A program made the position numbers and the translations under genes. From Rhodospirillaceae bacterium (lineage in GTDB: Bacteria; Pseudomonadota; Alphaproteobacteria; Rhodospirillales; UBA2165): DNA of 64,000 nucleotides. The stretch covers positions 1 to 64,000 of the forward strand of contig JABHAA010000047.1 in the NCBI GenBank assembly GCA_018674495.1, in the 5' to 3' direction. The notes beneath the pieces are model-generated. The model was given only the letters and a program-made list of their open reading frames with translations. It made no database searches and was not told the DNA's origin. The stretch's first letter is position 1; each line of letters opens with the position of its first letter. Shown piece after piece: positions 6,659 to 15,776 of the stretch.

Positions 6659-8602
6659 TTATTCACCGAGCCCCATCTGGATATAGCCCGACGGGCACAC
6701 ATCGGCGCATATCTGGCAGCCGATACATTTTGTGTAGTCGGTATCCACATAGCGCCCCACCGCCTTTTGATCTTTGGCCACCTTGAACACGGCAACCTGC
6801 GGGCAATAGACCACACAATTGTTGCATTCGAAGCACATGCCGCAACTCATGCAGCGATTGCCTTCGGCGCGCGCTTGGCTCTCGGTCAAATCTTCGATAC
6901 GCTCGTCGAAATTGCCGAGTACATCTTTTTCAGAGATATGAATCTCCGTGCGCTTGTTGCGCGCTTCGAAGCCAAAATGGCCCAGGAACAAATCTTCGTG
7001 GGGGATGATCTGAGTGGCCGAGCGGTCTTCATAATTGTGCACCGCGAAATCTTCGCCGGCGGTTCCCCGGGTCGGGGTGTGGTCAAAATTCACCGGCTCC
7101 AATTCCCGCTGGGCCAGTTCGGAAAGCAGATTGTAATGAAACACATCCACTTTCGGCCGCTTGGCCAATTCGTTATCATTCAAATAACCGTCAATGCTGT
7201 CGGCGGCGATGCGCCCCTGACCGATGGCCGTGGTCAGAAGATGCGGGCGCACGATATCACCGCCGGCAAAGCTCGCAGCCCGGCCCTCCACGCTGAACAA
7301 ACCATCGGTGGCGATAAAGCCTTTGCCGTTGTCCAGGTCTTCAAGGCCGCTCAAATCCCCCATCTGGCCGATGGCCGACACCACGATATCGCATTCGATC
7401 TCGAACTCGGTGCCCTCGGTGGGGACCGGCTTCATACCGTCCATGGTGCATTTGCATAAACGGAGTGCAGTTGCCCGACCATCGGCATCCTGGATCACTT
7501 CCAAGGGCATGACGCCGCCCACCAGCTCGACGCCCTCGCGCTCCGCGTCTTCGCGCTCGCGCTCCGCGGCGGTCATTTCTTGGATTGGGAACAGCGAGGT
7601 CAGCACCGCATCGACGCCTTCGCGCTTCATGGTGCCGGCGACGTCGTGGGCGGTGTGGCCGAGGACCACGTTTTCGGGGCGGTCCTTTTCATGGGCAGTC
7701 TGAATATGGCCGATGCGCCGCGCCACCGAAGCCACATCGATGGAAGTGTCGCCGCCGCCGACCACAACGATTTTTTTGGATGCGAATTGCAGGTGGCCTT
7801 TGTTGAAGGCCTCCAGAAAGGCAATGCCCGAAAGGCAGTTCTCCGCATCGGCGCCGGGCACCGGCAAGGGCCGGCCCGTCTGTGCGCCGATGGCCCAGAA
7901 GATGGCATCGAAATCCCGCTCCAGATCGCCCAAGCTGATGTCTTCGCCGATACGCACAGATGTCCGGGCTTCAACGCCCATATCCAGGATGCGCCCGATT
8001 TCCGCATCGATCATGGCGCGCGGCGTCCGGTAGCCGGGAATGCCGTAGCGCATCATGCCGCCCAGCTCCGCGTGCGCCTCGAACACGGTAACCCCATGAC
8101 CACCCAGGCGAAGGCGATAGGCCGCCGCCAATCCGGCCGGCCCGCCGCCGACGACGGCGATTTTTTTGCCGGTATCGGCTTTCGGTTCGGGCAGCTTCAA
8201 GTTATTTTCGATGGCCCAGTCGCCCACATATTGCTCGACCGCGTTGATGCCGACGAAATCATCCACCTCGTTGCGGTTGCAGCCATCTTCGCACGGCGCC
8301 GGGCAAACCCGGCCCATGGTGGCCGGGAACGGATTGGCCTCGACCATGCGCTGGAAGGCATATTCCTGCCATTCCATACCTTCCACGGGCGGCTTGTCGA
8401 TGCCCCGGGCGATGGCCAGCCAACCCCTGATATCATGGCCCGACGGGCAACTGCCCTGGCAGGGGGGCGTGCGGTGCACATAGGTGGGGCACTGGTGGGA
8501 ATGGCCGGCGGTATGAATTTTGTCGGTCCATTCCGGGGCAGCGTCGTCGCCGTCCTGATAGCGGCGCCAGGTCAGGTTTTCTGTGTTGGCGACGTCATCC
8601 AT
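6659..8602 (-). CDS. dsrL: DsrL, NAD(P)H-linked flavoprotein of the oxidative Dsr pathway
   Basis: A 647-residue GltD-like flavoprotein. An N-terminal cysteine region (CPTYVHRTPPCQGSCPSG, then CPAPCEDGC) binds Fe-S. The FAD site is VVGGGPAGLAAAYRL (about 150-164), the nucleotide site is VVVGGGDTSIDVA, and a C-terminal double ferredoxin domain has CMSCGMCFECNNC and CIGCQICADVCP. DsrL is essential for sulfur oxidation and transfers DsrAB electrons to NAD. Its presence, with dsrEFH and no dsrD, marks the oxidative type. Its start lies inside the last codons of dsrK (8-base overlap). Confidence 0.95.
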   Translation of the reverse strand: MDDVANTENLTWRRYQDGDDAAPEWTDKIHTAGHSHQCPTYVHRTPPCQGSCPSGHDIRGWLAIARGIDKPPVEGMEWQEYAFQRMVEANPFPATMGRVCPAPCEDGCNRNEVDDFVGINAVEQYVGDWAIENNLKLPEPKADTGKKIAVVGGGPAGLAAAYRLRLGGHGVTVFEAHAELGGMMRYGIPGYRTPRAMIDAEIGRILDMGVEARTSVRIGEDISLGDLERDFDAIFWAIGAQTGRPLPVPGADAENCLSGIAFLEAFNKGHLQFASKKIVVVGGGDTSIDVASVARRIGHIQTAHEKDRPENVVLGHTAHDVAGTMKREGVDAVLTSLFPIQEMTAAEREREDAEREGVELVGGVMPLEVIQDADGRATALRLCKCTMDGMKPVPTEGTEFEIECDIVVSAIGQMGDLSGLEDLDNGKGFIATDGLFSVEGRAASFAGGDIVRPHLLTTAIGQGRIAADSIDGYLNDNELAKRPKVDVFHYNLLSELAQRELEPVNFDHTPTRGTAGEDFAVHNYEDRSATQIIPHEDLFLGHFGFEARNKRTEIHISEKDVLGNFDERIEDLTESQARAEGNRCMSCGMCFECNNCVVYCPQVAVFKVAKDQKAVGRYVDTDYTKCIGCQICADVCPSGYIQMGLGE

Positions 8603-10115
8603 CCACCGTTTCCTCTTCTTCTGTTGTTATTTGTCCGTCCAAAATCAATGCATTGGAGACCAGTTGGTGGACGCCGACAATATTATCCATCTCGTACCCA
8701 TACATGGGCATGATTTTAGAAAATTGGGTTTTGCAGATAGCGCAGATGGCCACCATGTGGGTAACGCCGTGATCCTGGGCCACCTGTTCGAACGCGCCCA
8801 TGCGTGGGCTGGCGCCCTTGGCGCGCAGCTCGATCAGATCATCGGTCAAAAGGCCGCCGCCGCCGCCGCAACAAAACGTGTTTTCATGGATCGTGTCGGC
8901 GTCCATCTCGACAAAATTGTTGCAACAGGCCTTGACGACTGCCCTTGGTATCTTGAACTGGCCGCCGGGCTCATCGCCCATGCGCGAGGCACGCGCCACG
9001 TTGCAGGAATCGTGAAATGTCAGGGTCATGTGATCGTTGGCGGATTTATCGAAATTCAGTTCGCCCTTTTCGATGAGATCATAAGTGAACTCGCAGATAT
9101 GCTGAGGGATCGGATAGCCGGGATCGAGAAAATCAAACGGGCCCACCAGCGTGTCCCAGAAATTATAGGCAACCCGCCAAGCATGGCCGCATTCGCCGAC
9201 GATGATGCGCTTGACGCCAAGCTCCAAGGCGGCATCCCGGATACGTTCGGCGATCTTGCCCATCTGGTCGTGGGAGCCGATGAACATGGCGAAGTTGGCG
9301 GCTTCCGACGCCTTCGAGCTGATAGTCCAGCTTACCCCCGCCTGATGGAAGACCTTGGCATAGCCGATCAGCCCGTCCACATGCGGCTCGGCAAAAAAAT
9401 CGGCGCTCGGCGTGATCAGCAGAATATCGGCGCCCTGGACATCCAGCGGCAGGCGAACGGCGACGCCGGTCTCTTCTTCGATATCTTCTTCCAGATCTTC
9501 CAAGGTGGCGCCGAGGGCTTTTTGCGGCAAGCCCAGATTGTTGCCGATATCGTGGACCTTGCCGATGATCTCGTTGCAGTATTTCTGGCCCATGCCGATA
9601 TGGTCCATAATCTCGCGCGCCGCCATGGAAAATTCGGCGGTGTCGATGCCGTAGGGGCAGTAGACCGAACAACGCCGGCATTGGGAGCATTGGTGGAAAT
9701 AGCTGTACCATTCGTCCAGCACGTCGCGGGTCAAATCCTTGGCGCCCACCAGCCACGGGAACCACTTGCCGGCAAAAGTGAAATAGCGCCGGTAAATCTT
9801 GCGCATCAAATCCTGGCGCGCCACCGGCATGTTTTTAGGATCGCCCGTGCCTAAGAAGTAATGGCACTTGTCGGTGCAGGCGCCGCATTTAACGCATGCA
9901 TCCATGTAGACTTTGAGCGCCCGCTGCCTGTCCAGAATTTCTCCGAACTTGGCAATCGCCTTGTCATGCCAGTCCTCCACCAGCTCGCCCGGAAAGCCCA
10001 ATGCCTCTTGGTGATCGGGCGCCGCGCTATAGGGCTGGGAATGGGCCATGGAGCCACAAGCGATTTTTGGAATATCGCCCGGCAGCTTCAATTCGGGCAG
10101 AGTGAAATCATCCAT
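8595..10115 (-). CDS. dsrK: DsrK, HdrD-like iron-sulfur catalytic subunit
   Basis: A 506-residue cytoplasmic subunit of DsrMKJOP. It has two ferredoxin motifs (CVKCGACTDKC near residue 74 and CSQCRRCSVYCP near 143). Two CCG-type motifs follow (HDSCNVARAS, then CCGGGGGLL and CAICKTQF), which build the noncubane [4Fe-4S] site for disulfide/trisulfide chemistry. The substrate in this complex is the DsrC trisulfide. It is encoded between dsrM and dsrL with a three-base gap and an eight-base overlap respectively, so it is tightly coupled. Confidence 0.95.
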   Translation of the reverse strand: MDDFTLPELKLPGDIPKIACGSMAHSQPYSAAPDHQEALGFPGELVEDWHDKAIAKFGEILDRQRALKVYMDACVKCGACTDKCHYFLGTGDPKNMPVARQDLMRKIYRRYFTFAGKWFPWLVGAKDLTRDVLDEWYSYFHQCSQCRRCSVYCPYGIDTAEFSMAAREIMDHIGMGQKYCNEIIGKVHDIGNNLGLPQKALGATLEDLEEDIEEETGVAVRLPLDVQGADILLITPSADFFAEPHVDGLIGYAKVFHQAGVSWTISSKASEAANFAMFIGSHDQMGKIAERIRDAALELGVKRIIVGECGHAWRVAYNFWDTLVGPFDFLDPGYPIPQHICEFTYDLIEKGELNFDKSANDHMTLTFHDSCNVARASRMGDEPGGQFKIPRAVVKACCNNFVEMDADTIHENTFCCGGGGGLLTDDLIELRAKGASPRMGAFEQVAQDHGVTHMVAICAICKTQFSKIMPMYGYEMDNIVGVHQLVSNALILDGQITTEEEETVDG

Positions 10116-10118
10116 CGA

Positions 10119-10820
10119 TCATTCTCCCGGTGCGTAGCGGACATCTCGGGGGTTATCCGCCTGATTGCGGGTCGGCGAGAAAAAGACCCCCGGCGCATGC
10201 AGCAATTTCGAAAACGGAAAGACGATCATCAATAACGCCACTAGCGCCAGATGAACCAGCACCGCCGGATCGCCGGGCATGGGTTGCCAGTCGAAATAGA
10301 GCAGCCCCAGGATAAACGCCTTCATGGCGACAATATCGGTCGGCGCCACGAACTTCATGGCAAGTCCACTGGCGGCGATGCCCATCAAGATTGCCAGCAT
10401 GAGATGATCGGAAGGCCCGGTGATATAGCGGATACGTTCAACCACGATGCGCCGCACCCAGAGCCCGGCGAGGCCGGCCACGAAGGCGAAGCCCGCATAG
10501 ATGCCGAAAGGTTGGATCAGCGCCACCCAATCCCAAACCGGCTCCGTAAAATAGCGAAGGTGGCGTGCCAGTATGAGCACCAGGGCGGCGTGAAACATCC
10601 AGCCAAACAGCCATATCCACTTGTTGGCGCGAAACAGACTTTGGAACAGGAAAACCTCGCGCGCCATGCGCAAAACAACGCCGCCGGTGGTGGTTGGCGC
10701 CGGTGTGGTTGGAATCTTCAACGGCGCCGGCGTCGACGCATATTGTTTGATCTTCACGGCCAGCCCGAGGACCAGAATAAGGGCCCCGGCGTATAGTAAT
10801 ATGGCGTACGCAGCGGTCAC
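10119..10820 (-). CDS. dsrM: DsrM, membrane cytochrome b subunit
   Basis: A 233-residue protein related to NarI, with about five transmembrane helices and histidines in helices (FHAALVLILARHLRY; LVHLALVALL) suited to two haems b. It anchors DsrK and reacts with quinone. Translation starts at GTG 10820, with AGGAG 8 bases upstream; the ATG-less extension to 10928 runs into the dsrC end and is rejected. The following gene dsrK begins three bases after its stop. Confidence 0.9.
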   Translation of the reverse strand: MTAAYAILLYAGALILVLGLAVKIKQYASTPAPLKIPTTPAPTTTGGVVLRMAREVFLFQSLFRANKWIWLFGWMFHAALVLILARHLRYFTEPVWDWVALIQPFGIYAGFAFVAGLAGLWVRRIVVERIRYITGPSDHLMLAILMGIAASGLAMKFVAPTDIVAMKAFILGLLYFDWQPMPGDPAVLVHLALVALLMIVFPFSKLLHAPGVFFSPTRNQADNPRDVRYAPGE

Positions 10821-10851
10821 GTGGCGCTCCTGCCCCCCCTTAAGCTGAGGC

Positions 10852-11184
10852 TTAAACGCAGCCCGTGGGTTTCGGCAAGCCGGCAATCTTACAGGCCTGT
10901 TTGGCCGGACCATAGGGGAACAGCTCATACAGATACTTGCTGTTGCCTTTATCGGGGCCGAGGGATTTTTTGATCGCCTTTGTCAGAACCCGGACCGCCG
11001 GTGCGATCTGATATTCCTCATAATAATCGCGCAGGAAATTCACGACTTCCCAGTGATCATCACTCATATCGATTTTTTCGGTCACCGCGATTGTGTCGGC
11101 CAGATCCTTGGACCAACTGCCCATATCGGTGATGTAGCCTTCTTCGTCAGCGTTGATGGTGGTTTCATTCACATTGTAATCCAT
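10852..11184 (-). CDS. dsrC: DsrC, sulfur-carrier substrate of DsrAB
   Basis: A 110-residue DsrC/TusE protein. It keeps both functional C-terminal cysteines, C98 and the penultimate C109, with ten residues between them (AGLPKPTG preceding the last Cys), so it is a true DsrC rather than a TusE or a RspA-like form. It carries the trisulfide between DsrEFH, DsrAB and DsrK. AAGGAGA lies 9 bases before the ATG. The strong ribosome site and small size fit the very high abundance known for this protein. Confidence 0.96.
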   Translation of the reverse strand: MDYNVNETTINADEEGYITDMGSWSKDLADTIAVTEKIDMSDDHWEVVNFLRDYYEEYQIAPAVRVLTKAIKKSLGPDKGNSKYLYELFPYGPAKQACKIAGLPKPTGCV

Positions 11185-11224
11185 CGATTTTCTCCTTCTG
11201 GATATAAGAACAAAAACGTGTGTT

Positions 11225-11530
11225 TCAGAGCCAGGATTGAACCGGGTTATGAGCCTCGGCGAGATCCACAAAGCCGCTATAATCAATCAGCGTGATGCCG
11301 TCGATCAGCGGTTTTTCAGCCAATCCCCTGGCATCCAAATCCGGGCCGAGGGCGTAGAATTTAATGGCACCCCGCTTGGCAATCGCATCGCTGGCTTGGG
11401 TGCCGGCCAGGGCCCCGTAGACCCCATCTTCGATCAACAAAACGGCGGCGCCGTCCTTGGCGCGGGCCAGACAGTCCATAAGCGTGTTTCGCTCGAACGG
11501 GGATTTGTTGACGGTATGCAAAATAGACAA
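11225..11530 (-). CDS. dsrH: DsrH (TusB-like) subunit of DsrEFH
   Basis: A 101-residue TusB/DsrH protein. The conserved cysteine sits at position 20 (NTLMDCLARAK), as in characterised DsrH. It assembles as an alpha2-beta2-gamma2 sulfurtransferase with DsrE and DsrF. The start codon is TTG (11530), supported by AGGAG 8 bases upstream; no ATG is available that would preserve the N-terminal strand. It lies 10 bp after dsrF. Confidence 0.92.
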   Translation of the reverse strand: MSILHTVNKSPFERNTLMDCLARAKDGAAVLLIEDGVYGALAGTQASDAIAKRGAIKFYALGPDLDARGLAEKPLIDGITLIDYSGFVDLAEAHNPVQSWL

Positions 11531-11540
11531 GAGGCAACTC

Positions 11541-11933
11541 CTAAAACGAAACGATAACGTCTTGCGTGTCCATCAGCTCGGCCAATTCCGCCGCGCTTAA
11601 GACCTCTACCGGGATAACCAGATCGTCTTCGGAAAGGCCGCGGGCTTCCAGCGATTCCTTCTCCGCATAGACCTTCTCAACCTCATAGCCTTCGAGGGCA
11701 CGGTAGGTGGGCGAGAAGTTTTTCATGTTAATGCCGCTGGTTTCCTGATCCTTCTTGATCTGAAAGACGCCGTCATCGGCGAACACCATGCTGACGTCCT
11801 GATCGAAGGCGGCGGTGATCAAAACCACCTCCAAGCCTTCAAGGGCATAGATGGTCCCGTAGGGTGCTTTGCGGTTCAAAAAGAGGAACTTCTTAACCGG
11901 ACCATCAAATTCATCGTCTTCAAAATCATCCAT
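11541..11933 (-). CDS. dsrF: DsrF (TusC-like) subunit of DsrEFH
   Basis: A 130-residue TusC/DsrF protein with the motif KKFLFLNRKAPYGTIYALEGLEVVLITAAFDQDVSMVF spread over residues 14-51, the usual DsrE-fold pattern. It has no cysteine, as expected for the structural subunit. An acidic N-terminus (MDDFEDDEFDG) precedes the fold. It is encoded between dsrE and dsrH with gaps of 15 and 10 bp and a purine-rich AAGGG site upstream. Confidence 0.92.
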   Translation of the reverse strand: MDDFEDDEFDGPVKKFLFLNRKAPYGTIYALEGLEVVLITAAFDQDVSMVFADDGVFQIKKDQETSGINMKNFSPTYRALEGYEVEKVYAEKESLEARGLSEDDLVIPVEVLSAAELAELMDTQDVIVSF

Positions 11934-11948
11934 AATTCGCGCCCTTCC

Positions 11949-12308
11949 CTAATCGCCAAACGTAATCAGGCGATCACCGATGATACCGGCTTCCACCAAT
12001 TGGCCGAGGCCGGATATGGTAAATCCCGCCGCCAGCAATTCATCCTTGATGCCGCGCCGGAGCGCTGCCGCCACGCAGACGATCAACTCAACCCCATGCT
12101 CTTCGGCCAACGCCGACCACATGCCAACCAGATTGCGGTCATCGCTCTGCGGCTCGGACAGCTTATTCGCGTTGTTGACCCCGTCGTGATAGAAAAACAC
12201 GCGCACGATCTCGTGGCCCTTTTCCAGTGCCGCCTTGGTAAAATGATAGGCGCTGTCGGAAGCCTGATGGGTAAATGGCCCTTCGTTGACCAAGATGCCG
12301 AATTTCAT
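11949..12308 (-). CDS. dsrE: DsrE (TusD-like) subunit of DsrEFH
   Basis: A 119-residue TusD/DsrE sulfurtransferase with active cysteine C78 (ELIVCVAAALRRG), the same position as the persulfide-bearing Cys78 of Allochromatium DsrE. It receives sulfur from TusA and passes it to DsrC. The ATG at 12308 has AGGAG 9 bases upstream, favouring it over the earlier in-frame codon at 12329. It follows dsrB by 30 bp. Confidence 0.94.
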   Translation of the reverse strand: MKFGILVNEGPFTHQASDSAYHFTKAALEKGHEIVRVFFYHDGVNNANKLSEPQSDDRNLVGMWSALAEEHGVELIVCVAAALRRGIKDELLAAGFTISGLGQLVEAGIIGDRLITFGD

Positions 12309-12338
12309 GGCTGCTTCATCTCCTGGCACCGATCATCA

Positions 12339-13427
12339 CTAGAAATGTATATGCGCTGATGCGTTCAGGCTTTCCCGCGCACCCCGGAAATCATCGATGT
12401 GGAAGCGGGTGAACGGGATATCGGCCAGCTCAAAAAAGCGGGCCCAGCCGATGCGTTCGATCCACTCGCCAACCCGTTCCCAGTCGCGGGCATTATTCTT
12501 ATAGGCATAGAGAATTTTTTTCACCACCTCGCCCACTTCCGGCCAGCGCGGCGGATTGTTGGGCAATCCGGCCACAGCCAGTTTGTGAAAGGTGGGCTTG
12601 GAGCGCGCGTTGGAATGCTTGCCGCCTACCCAAATGGCGATCTTGGTAGATTCTTCGGAATTGATCTGCATCGGCGGGCAAGGCGCATAACAGGCGCCGC
12701 AGCAGATGCATTTCTGCTCGTCCACTTCCAAGGACGGCTTGCCGTTAACCAGGGCCGGGCGGATGGCGGCCACCGGGCAGCGGGCGACCACTGCCGGGCG
12801 TTCACACACATTGGCGACCAGATCATGGTCGATCACCGGCGGCTTGGTGTATTGCACATTGATGGCGATATCGCCCTGGCCGCCACAATTGATCTGGCAG
12901 CAGGAGGTGGTGATGCGCACCCGGTTGGGCATTTCCTCTTTGGTGAATTCGCTGTGCAGATCATCCATTAGCGATTTGACTACGCCCGACGCATCGGTGC
13001 CCGGAATGTCGCAATGCAGCCAGCCCTGGGTGTGCGAAATCATCGAAACCGAATTGCCGGTGCCGCCGATGGGAAAACCCTCGGCCTCCAACGCTTCGAT
13101 CAGAGGCGCCACCATATTTTCGGCCGAGACCATGAACTCGATATTTGAGCGCGTGGTGAAGCGGACATGACCCTCGGCGCGCATATCGGCGATATCGCAA
13201 AGGGTGCGAATGGTGTGCACATCCATTTGCCGCTGTGTGCCGGCGCGCACCGTCCAAACTTCGTCGCCATCATGGGAGACATGATGGAGGACGCCCGGGC
13301 GCGGCCGCTCGTGCCATTTCCAGTTGCCATAGTTCTTCTTCAAAACCGGATGCATGTAGGGAAACGGATCGGGCACCCCGTGCTCGTCCGGGCGGCGCGG
13401 CTGAACGTCTGTGTCTGTCTCTGCCAT
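12339..13427 (-). CDS. dsrB: Reverse dissimilatory sulfite reductase, beta subunit
   Basis: A 362-residue DsrB. Siroheme/Fe-S cysteines appear in RITTSCCQINCGGQGD and ARCPVAAI, and a ferredoxin domain insert has CICCGACYAPCPP. The substrate-side basic residues typical of the family (RFTTRSNIEFM) are present. With DsrA it forms the alpha2-beta2 enzyme oxidising DsrC-bound sulfane sulfur towards sulfite. The ATG at 13427 lies 13 bp after dsrA; the longer open frame overlaps dsrA out of register. Confidence 0.96.
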   Translation of the reverse strand: MAETDTDVQPRRPDEHGVPDPFPYMHPVLKKNYGNWKWHERPRPGVLHHVSHDGDEVWTVRAGTQRQMDVHTIRTLCDIADMRAEGHVRFTTRSNIEFMVSAENMVAPLIEALEAEGFPIGGTGNSVSMISHTQGWLHCDIPGTDASGVVKSLMDDLHSEFTKEEMPNRVRITTSCCQINCGGQGDIAINVQYTKPPVIDHDLVANVCERPAVVARCPVAAIRPALVNGKPSLEVDEQKCICCGACYAPCPPMQINSEESTKIAIWVGGKHSNARSKPTFHKLAVAGLPNNPPRWPEVGEVVKKILYAYKNNARDWERVGEWIERIGWARFFELADIPFTRFHIDDFRGARESLNASAHIHF

Positions 13428-13440
13428 ATCCTGCGCCCTC

Positions 13441-14694
13441 CTATTCCGCCGCTTCGCCGGCTTTGCGTTCCAGCCATTTGTCGGCCTCTTGGTCCCATTC
13501 GGCGGTGTCGACGTAGGAGTTGGTCCTAGGATGGTTGACCATGTTGGGATCGATCTCGACGCCGACCCCGTCCAGGAAATTAACCAGGCCGATACGGTCG
13601 ATGGTCTCGCCGATACGCTCATGCTCAAGGGCGTTTTCGGCGAAGAATTCAATGACGTTTTCGGCGATCTCTTCCAGCCGTTCGAAATCCTCGTCGCTTT
13701 CCAATTTCAGGAACGGCACCACCACGGTGCCCATCTGATCGCCGATCTTCAAGGACCGCTTGCCGCCGATCAAAATCGTGACCCCCTTGTCATCACCCGG
13801 CGACAACGCCTTGTTCATGACGTTCAGGCAATGCATGCAGCGCACGCAACTGGAATTATCCACCTCCAGCGTATCATCGTCATTGAGGCTGAGGGCGTTG
13901 GTTGGGCAGCGGGCGATAACATTGTCGATGGTGTATTTGCGGCCCGCCTGGTCGATGTAGTTTTTGACCTCGGCCTGATCCACCTTCATGTCATCACGCC
14001 AGGTGCCGATGACGGCAAAATCGGCCCGGTGGATGGCGTTGACGCAATCATTGGCACAGCCGGAGAATTTGAATTTGAACTTATAGGGCAGCGCCGGGCG
14101 GTGCATTTCGTCCAGGAACGCATTGATGATCGAGCGGTGGGCGCGCACTTCGTCATAGCAGGACTGCTCGCAGCGGGCGTGGCCGACGCAGCTCATGGAG
14201 GTGCGCAAAGCCGGACCGGCGCCGCCCATATCGAGGCCGATCTCGTTCAGATCATCAAACGCCTTTTGCACATTTTCGGTGGTGCAGCCCTGGAACATGA
14301 TATCGCCGCTTTGCCCATGCAGGGCGATCAGACCGGAGCCATGCTCCTCCCAGATATCGCACATATTGCGCAACAGATCGGTTGAGTAATGCAGGCCGGC
14401 GGGCGGCTGCACGCGCAAAGTATGAAACTCGGAGGATTCCGGAAATTCTTCGGCCACCTTGGAAAAGCGCGGAATGACACCGCCGCCATAGCCGAAGACA
14501 CTGACCGTGCCGCCTTTCCAATAGCCCAGCTTGGTCTGGTAGGAATGTTCCAACTGGCCGAGAAGATCGTTCATCATCGGCGAATAGGACTTACCGTCAT
14601 CATCGGCCAGGCGCTTCAGGCCATTAACGAAACTGGGCCATTTTCCGTCCTGCAGCTCGTCCAGCAAGGGCGTTTTGTGTTTCTTGGGCTTCAA
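13441..14694 (-). CDS. dsrA: Reverse dissimilatory sulfite reductase, alpha subunit
   Basis: A 417-residue DsrA. Cofactor ligands are C169-x5-C175 and C213-x3-C217 for the siroheme-linked [4Fe-4S] cluster, and a ferredoxin domain contains CVRCMHC. HSYQTKLGYWKGGTVSVFGYG is the classic N-terminal block. Translation starts at TTG (14694), six bases after a consensus AGGAGG; the first ATG is far inside conserved sequence. It is the first gene of the thirteen-gene operon. The oxidative (reverse) type is inferred from dsrL and dsrEFH and should be tested by phylogeny. Confidence 0.97.
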   Translation of the reverse strand: MKPKKHKTPLLDELQDGKWPSFVNGLKRLADDDGKSYSPMMNDLLGQLEHSYQTKLGYWKGGTVSVFGYGGGVIPRFSKVAEEFPESSEFHTLRVQPPAGLHYSTDLLRNMCDIWEEHGSGLIALHGQSGDIMFQGCTTENVQKAFDDLNEIGLDMGGAGPALRTSMSCVGHARCEQSCYDEVRAHRSIINAFLDEMHRPALPYKFKFKFSGCANDCVNAIHRADFAVIGTWRDDMKVDQAEVKNYIDQAGRKYTIDNVIARCPTNALSLNDDDTLEVDNSSCVRCMHCLNVMNKALSPGDDKGVTILIGGKRSLKIGDQMGTVVVPFLKLESDEDFERLEEIAENVIEFFAENALEHERIGETIDRIGLVNFLDGVGVEIDPNMVNHPRTNSYVDTAEWDQEADKWLERKAGEAAE

Positions 14695-14798
14695 TTGATA
14701 CCTCCTAGCCGATGGCTTTTTTGAGCCCCCGCCCCTTCGAAATAGATTGCGTAATCAATGCTTATTTTATATTTTAGCGAATTACGAAATATAGGTAT

Positions 14799-14815
14799 AT
14801 AGCGGTTGCCGCTAT
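14799..14815. promoter_or_regulatory. Perfect 7-bp dyad in dsrA/oxygenase divergent promoter
   Basis: ATAGCGG (14799-14805) and CCGCTAT (14809-14815) are perfect inverted repeats around TTG, inside an otherwise AT-rich 179-bp gap. A weaker pair, ATATTT and AAATAT (14769-14774, 14787-14792), lies next to it on the dsrA side. Placement between divergent starts suits a shared operator. No binding protein can be assigned. Confidence 0.4.
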
Positions 14816-14873
14816 CATATCAACAAATTTATTTTGTATAAAGCGCGCGGTAATTGGGAGAGGTGATAAAAAA

Positions 14874-15776
14874 TTGGCTCTGCCCGATGATATTCAAAAT
14901 CCCGATACCTACCGCCGTTGGCGGGACGCGAAGCTTAGCGCCTATCCGGCAAGCATCGATGCATTGACCGTACCGGTGGATGAGCCGGCGGCGCCGGCGA
15001 AAGACCAGATCTATGAACTTGCCCAAATATGCGGGCGCGCCAACATGGCCATCTATGAAGGCCCGGGCGGAACCGGCGAAGACAAGCGCGTTCCCATCGC
15101 CATGGGCCGCGCTCTTGGCCTTAAGAATGTGGAGCGCTCGCTGACCACCGAGAATGACGGGGTGAGCGCGCTTGAGGTTGCGGCTGGCGGGCCCAAGTCC
15201 GCCTACATACCCTACACGGACCGGCGCCTCGGCTGGCACACGGACGGCTGCTATAACGATGACTACCATGCCATCAACGGCTTTATTCTTCATTGCGTGC
15301 GCGCCGCCAGGGAAGGCGGCGAGAATTTCCTGCTCGATCCGGAAATCGCCTACATCTACTTGCGCGATGAAAACCCCGACTATATTGATGGGCTGATGCA
15401 GCCGAACGCACTGAGCATCCCGGCCAATGAAAAAGACGGTAAAATTATCCGCGCCGCCCATAGCGGCCCGGCGCTTGCCCTCGATCCAATAACCCACGCG
15501 CTGCATCTGCGCTATACGGCCCGCAAATCCTACGTGGCCTGGCTGGATGATGCCCGCGTCTTAGGCGCCCTCGAATTTCTGGAAGCCATGCTGAGCGACG
15601 ATTGCAGCCATATCTTCAGGGTGAAATTGCGTCCCGGATCGGGCTTGGTGGGCAACAATGTTCTGCACGGCCGCACCAAGTTCGAAGACGGCGATGGGCC
15701 GGGCGACAAGCGGCTAATTTATCGTATTTATTACCAGGACCGGATATCCGGTGCTGGCGAAGGAGCGCTCTCATGA
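14874..15776 (+). CDS. TauD/TfdA-like Fe(II)/2-oxoglutarate-type oxygenase
   Basis: A 300-residue protein with an iron facial triad: H122 and D124 in RLGWHTDGCY, and distal H265 in NNVLHGR. A downstream arginine (R284, LIYRIYY) is placed to bind 2-oxoglutarate. The fold resembles the taurine dioxygenase / gamma-butyrobetaine hydroxylase family; no signal peptide is seen, so it is cytoplasmic. It starts at TTG (14874) after GGGAGAGG. It is divergent from dsrA and overlaps the next gene by ATGA, giving a three-gene unit. The substrate is unknown. Release of sulfite from a sulfonate would fit the setting, but a protein or cofactor hydroxylation is equally possible. Confidence 0.75.
   Translation: MALPDDIQNPDTYRRWRDAKLSAYPASIDALTVPVDEPAAPAKDQIYELAQICGRANMAIYEGPGGTGEDKRVPIAMGRALGLKNVERSLTTENDGVSALEVAAGGPKSAYIPYTDRRLGWHTDGCYNDDYHAINGFILHCVRAAREGGENFLLDPEIAYIYLRDENPDYIDGLMQPNALSIPANEKDGKIIRAAHSGPALALDPITHALHLRYTARKSYVAWLDDARVLGALEFLEAMLSDDCSHIFRVKLRPGSGLVGNNVLHGRTKFEDGDGPGDKRLIYRIYYQDRISGAGEGALS

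Noticed and set aside
1997..14694. Possible reductive (sulfate-reducer) dsr operon
   Set aside because: dsrL and dsrEFH are present, dsrD is absent, and no sat or aprAB is adjacent. This gene set belongs to the oxidative pathway.
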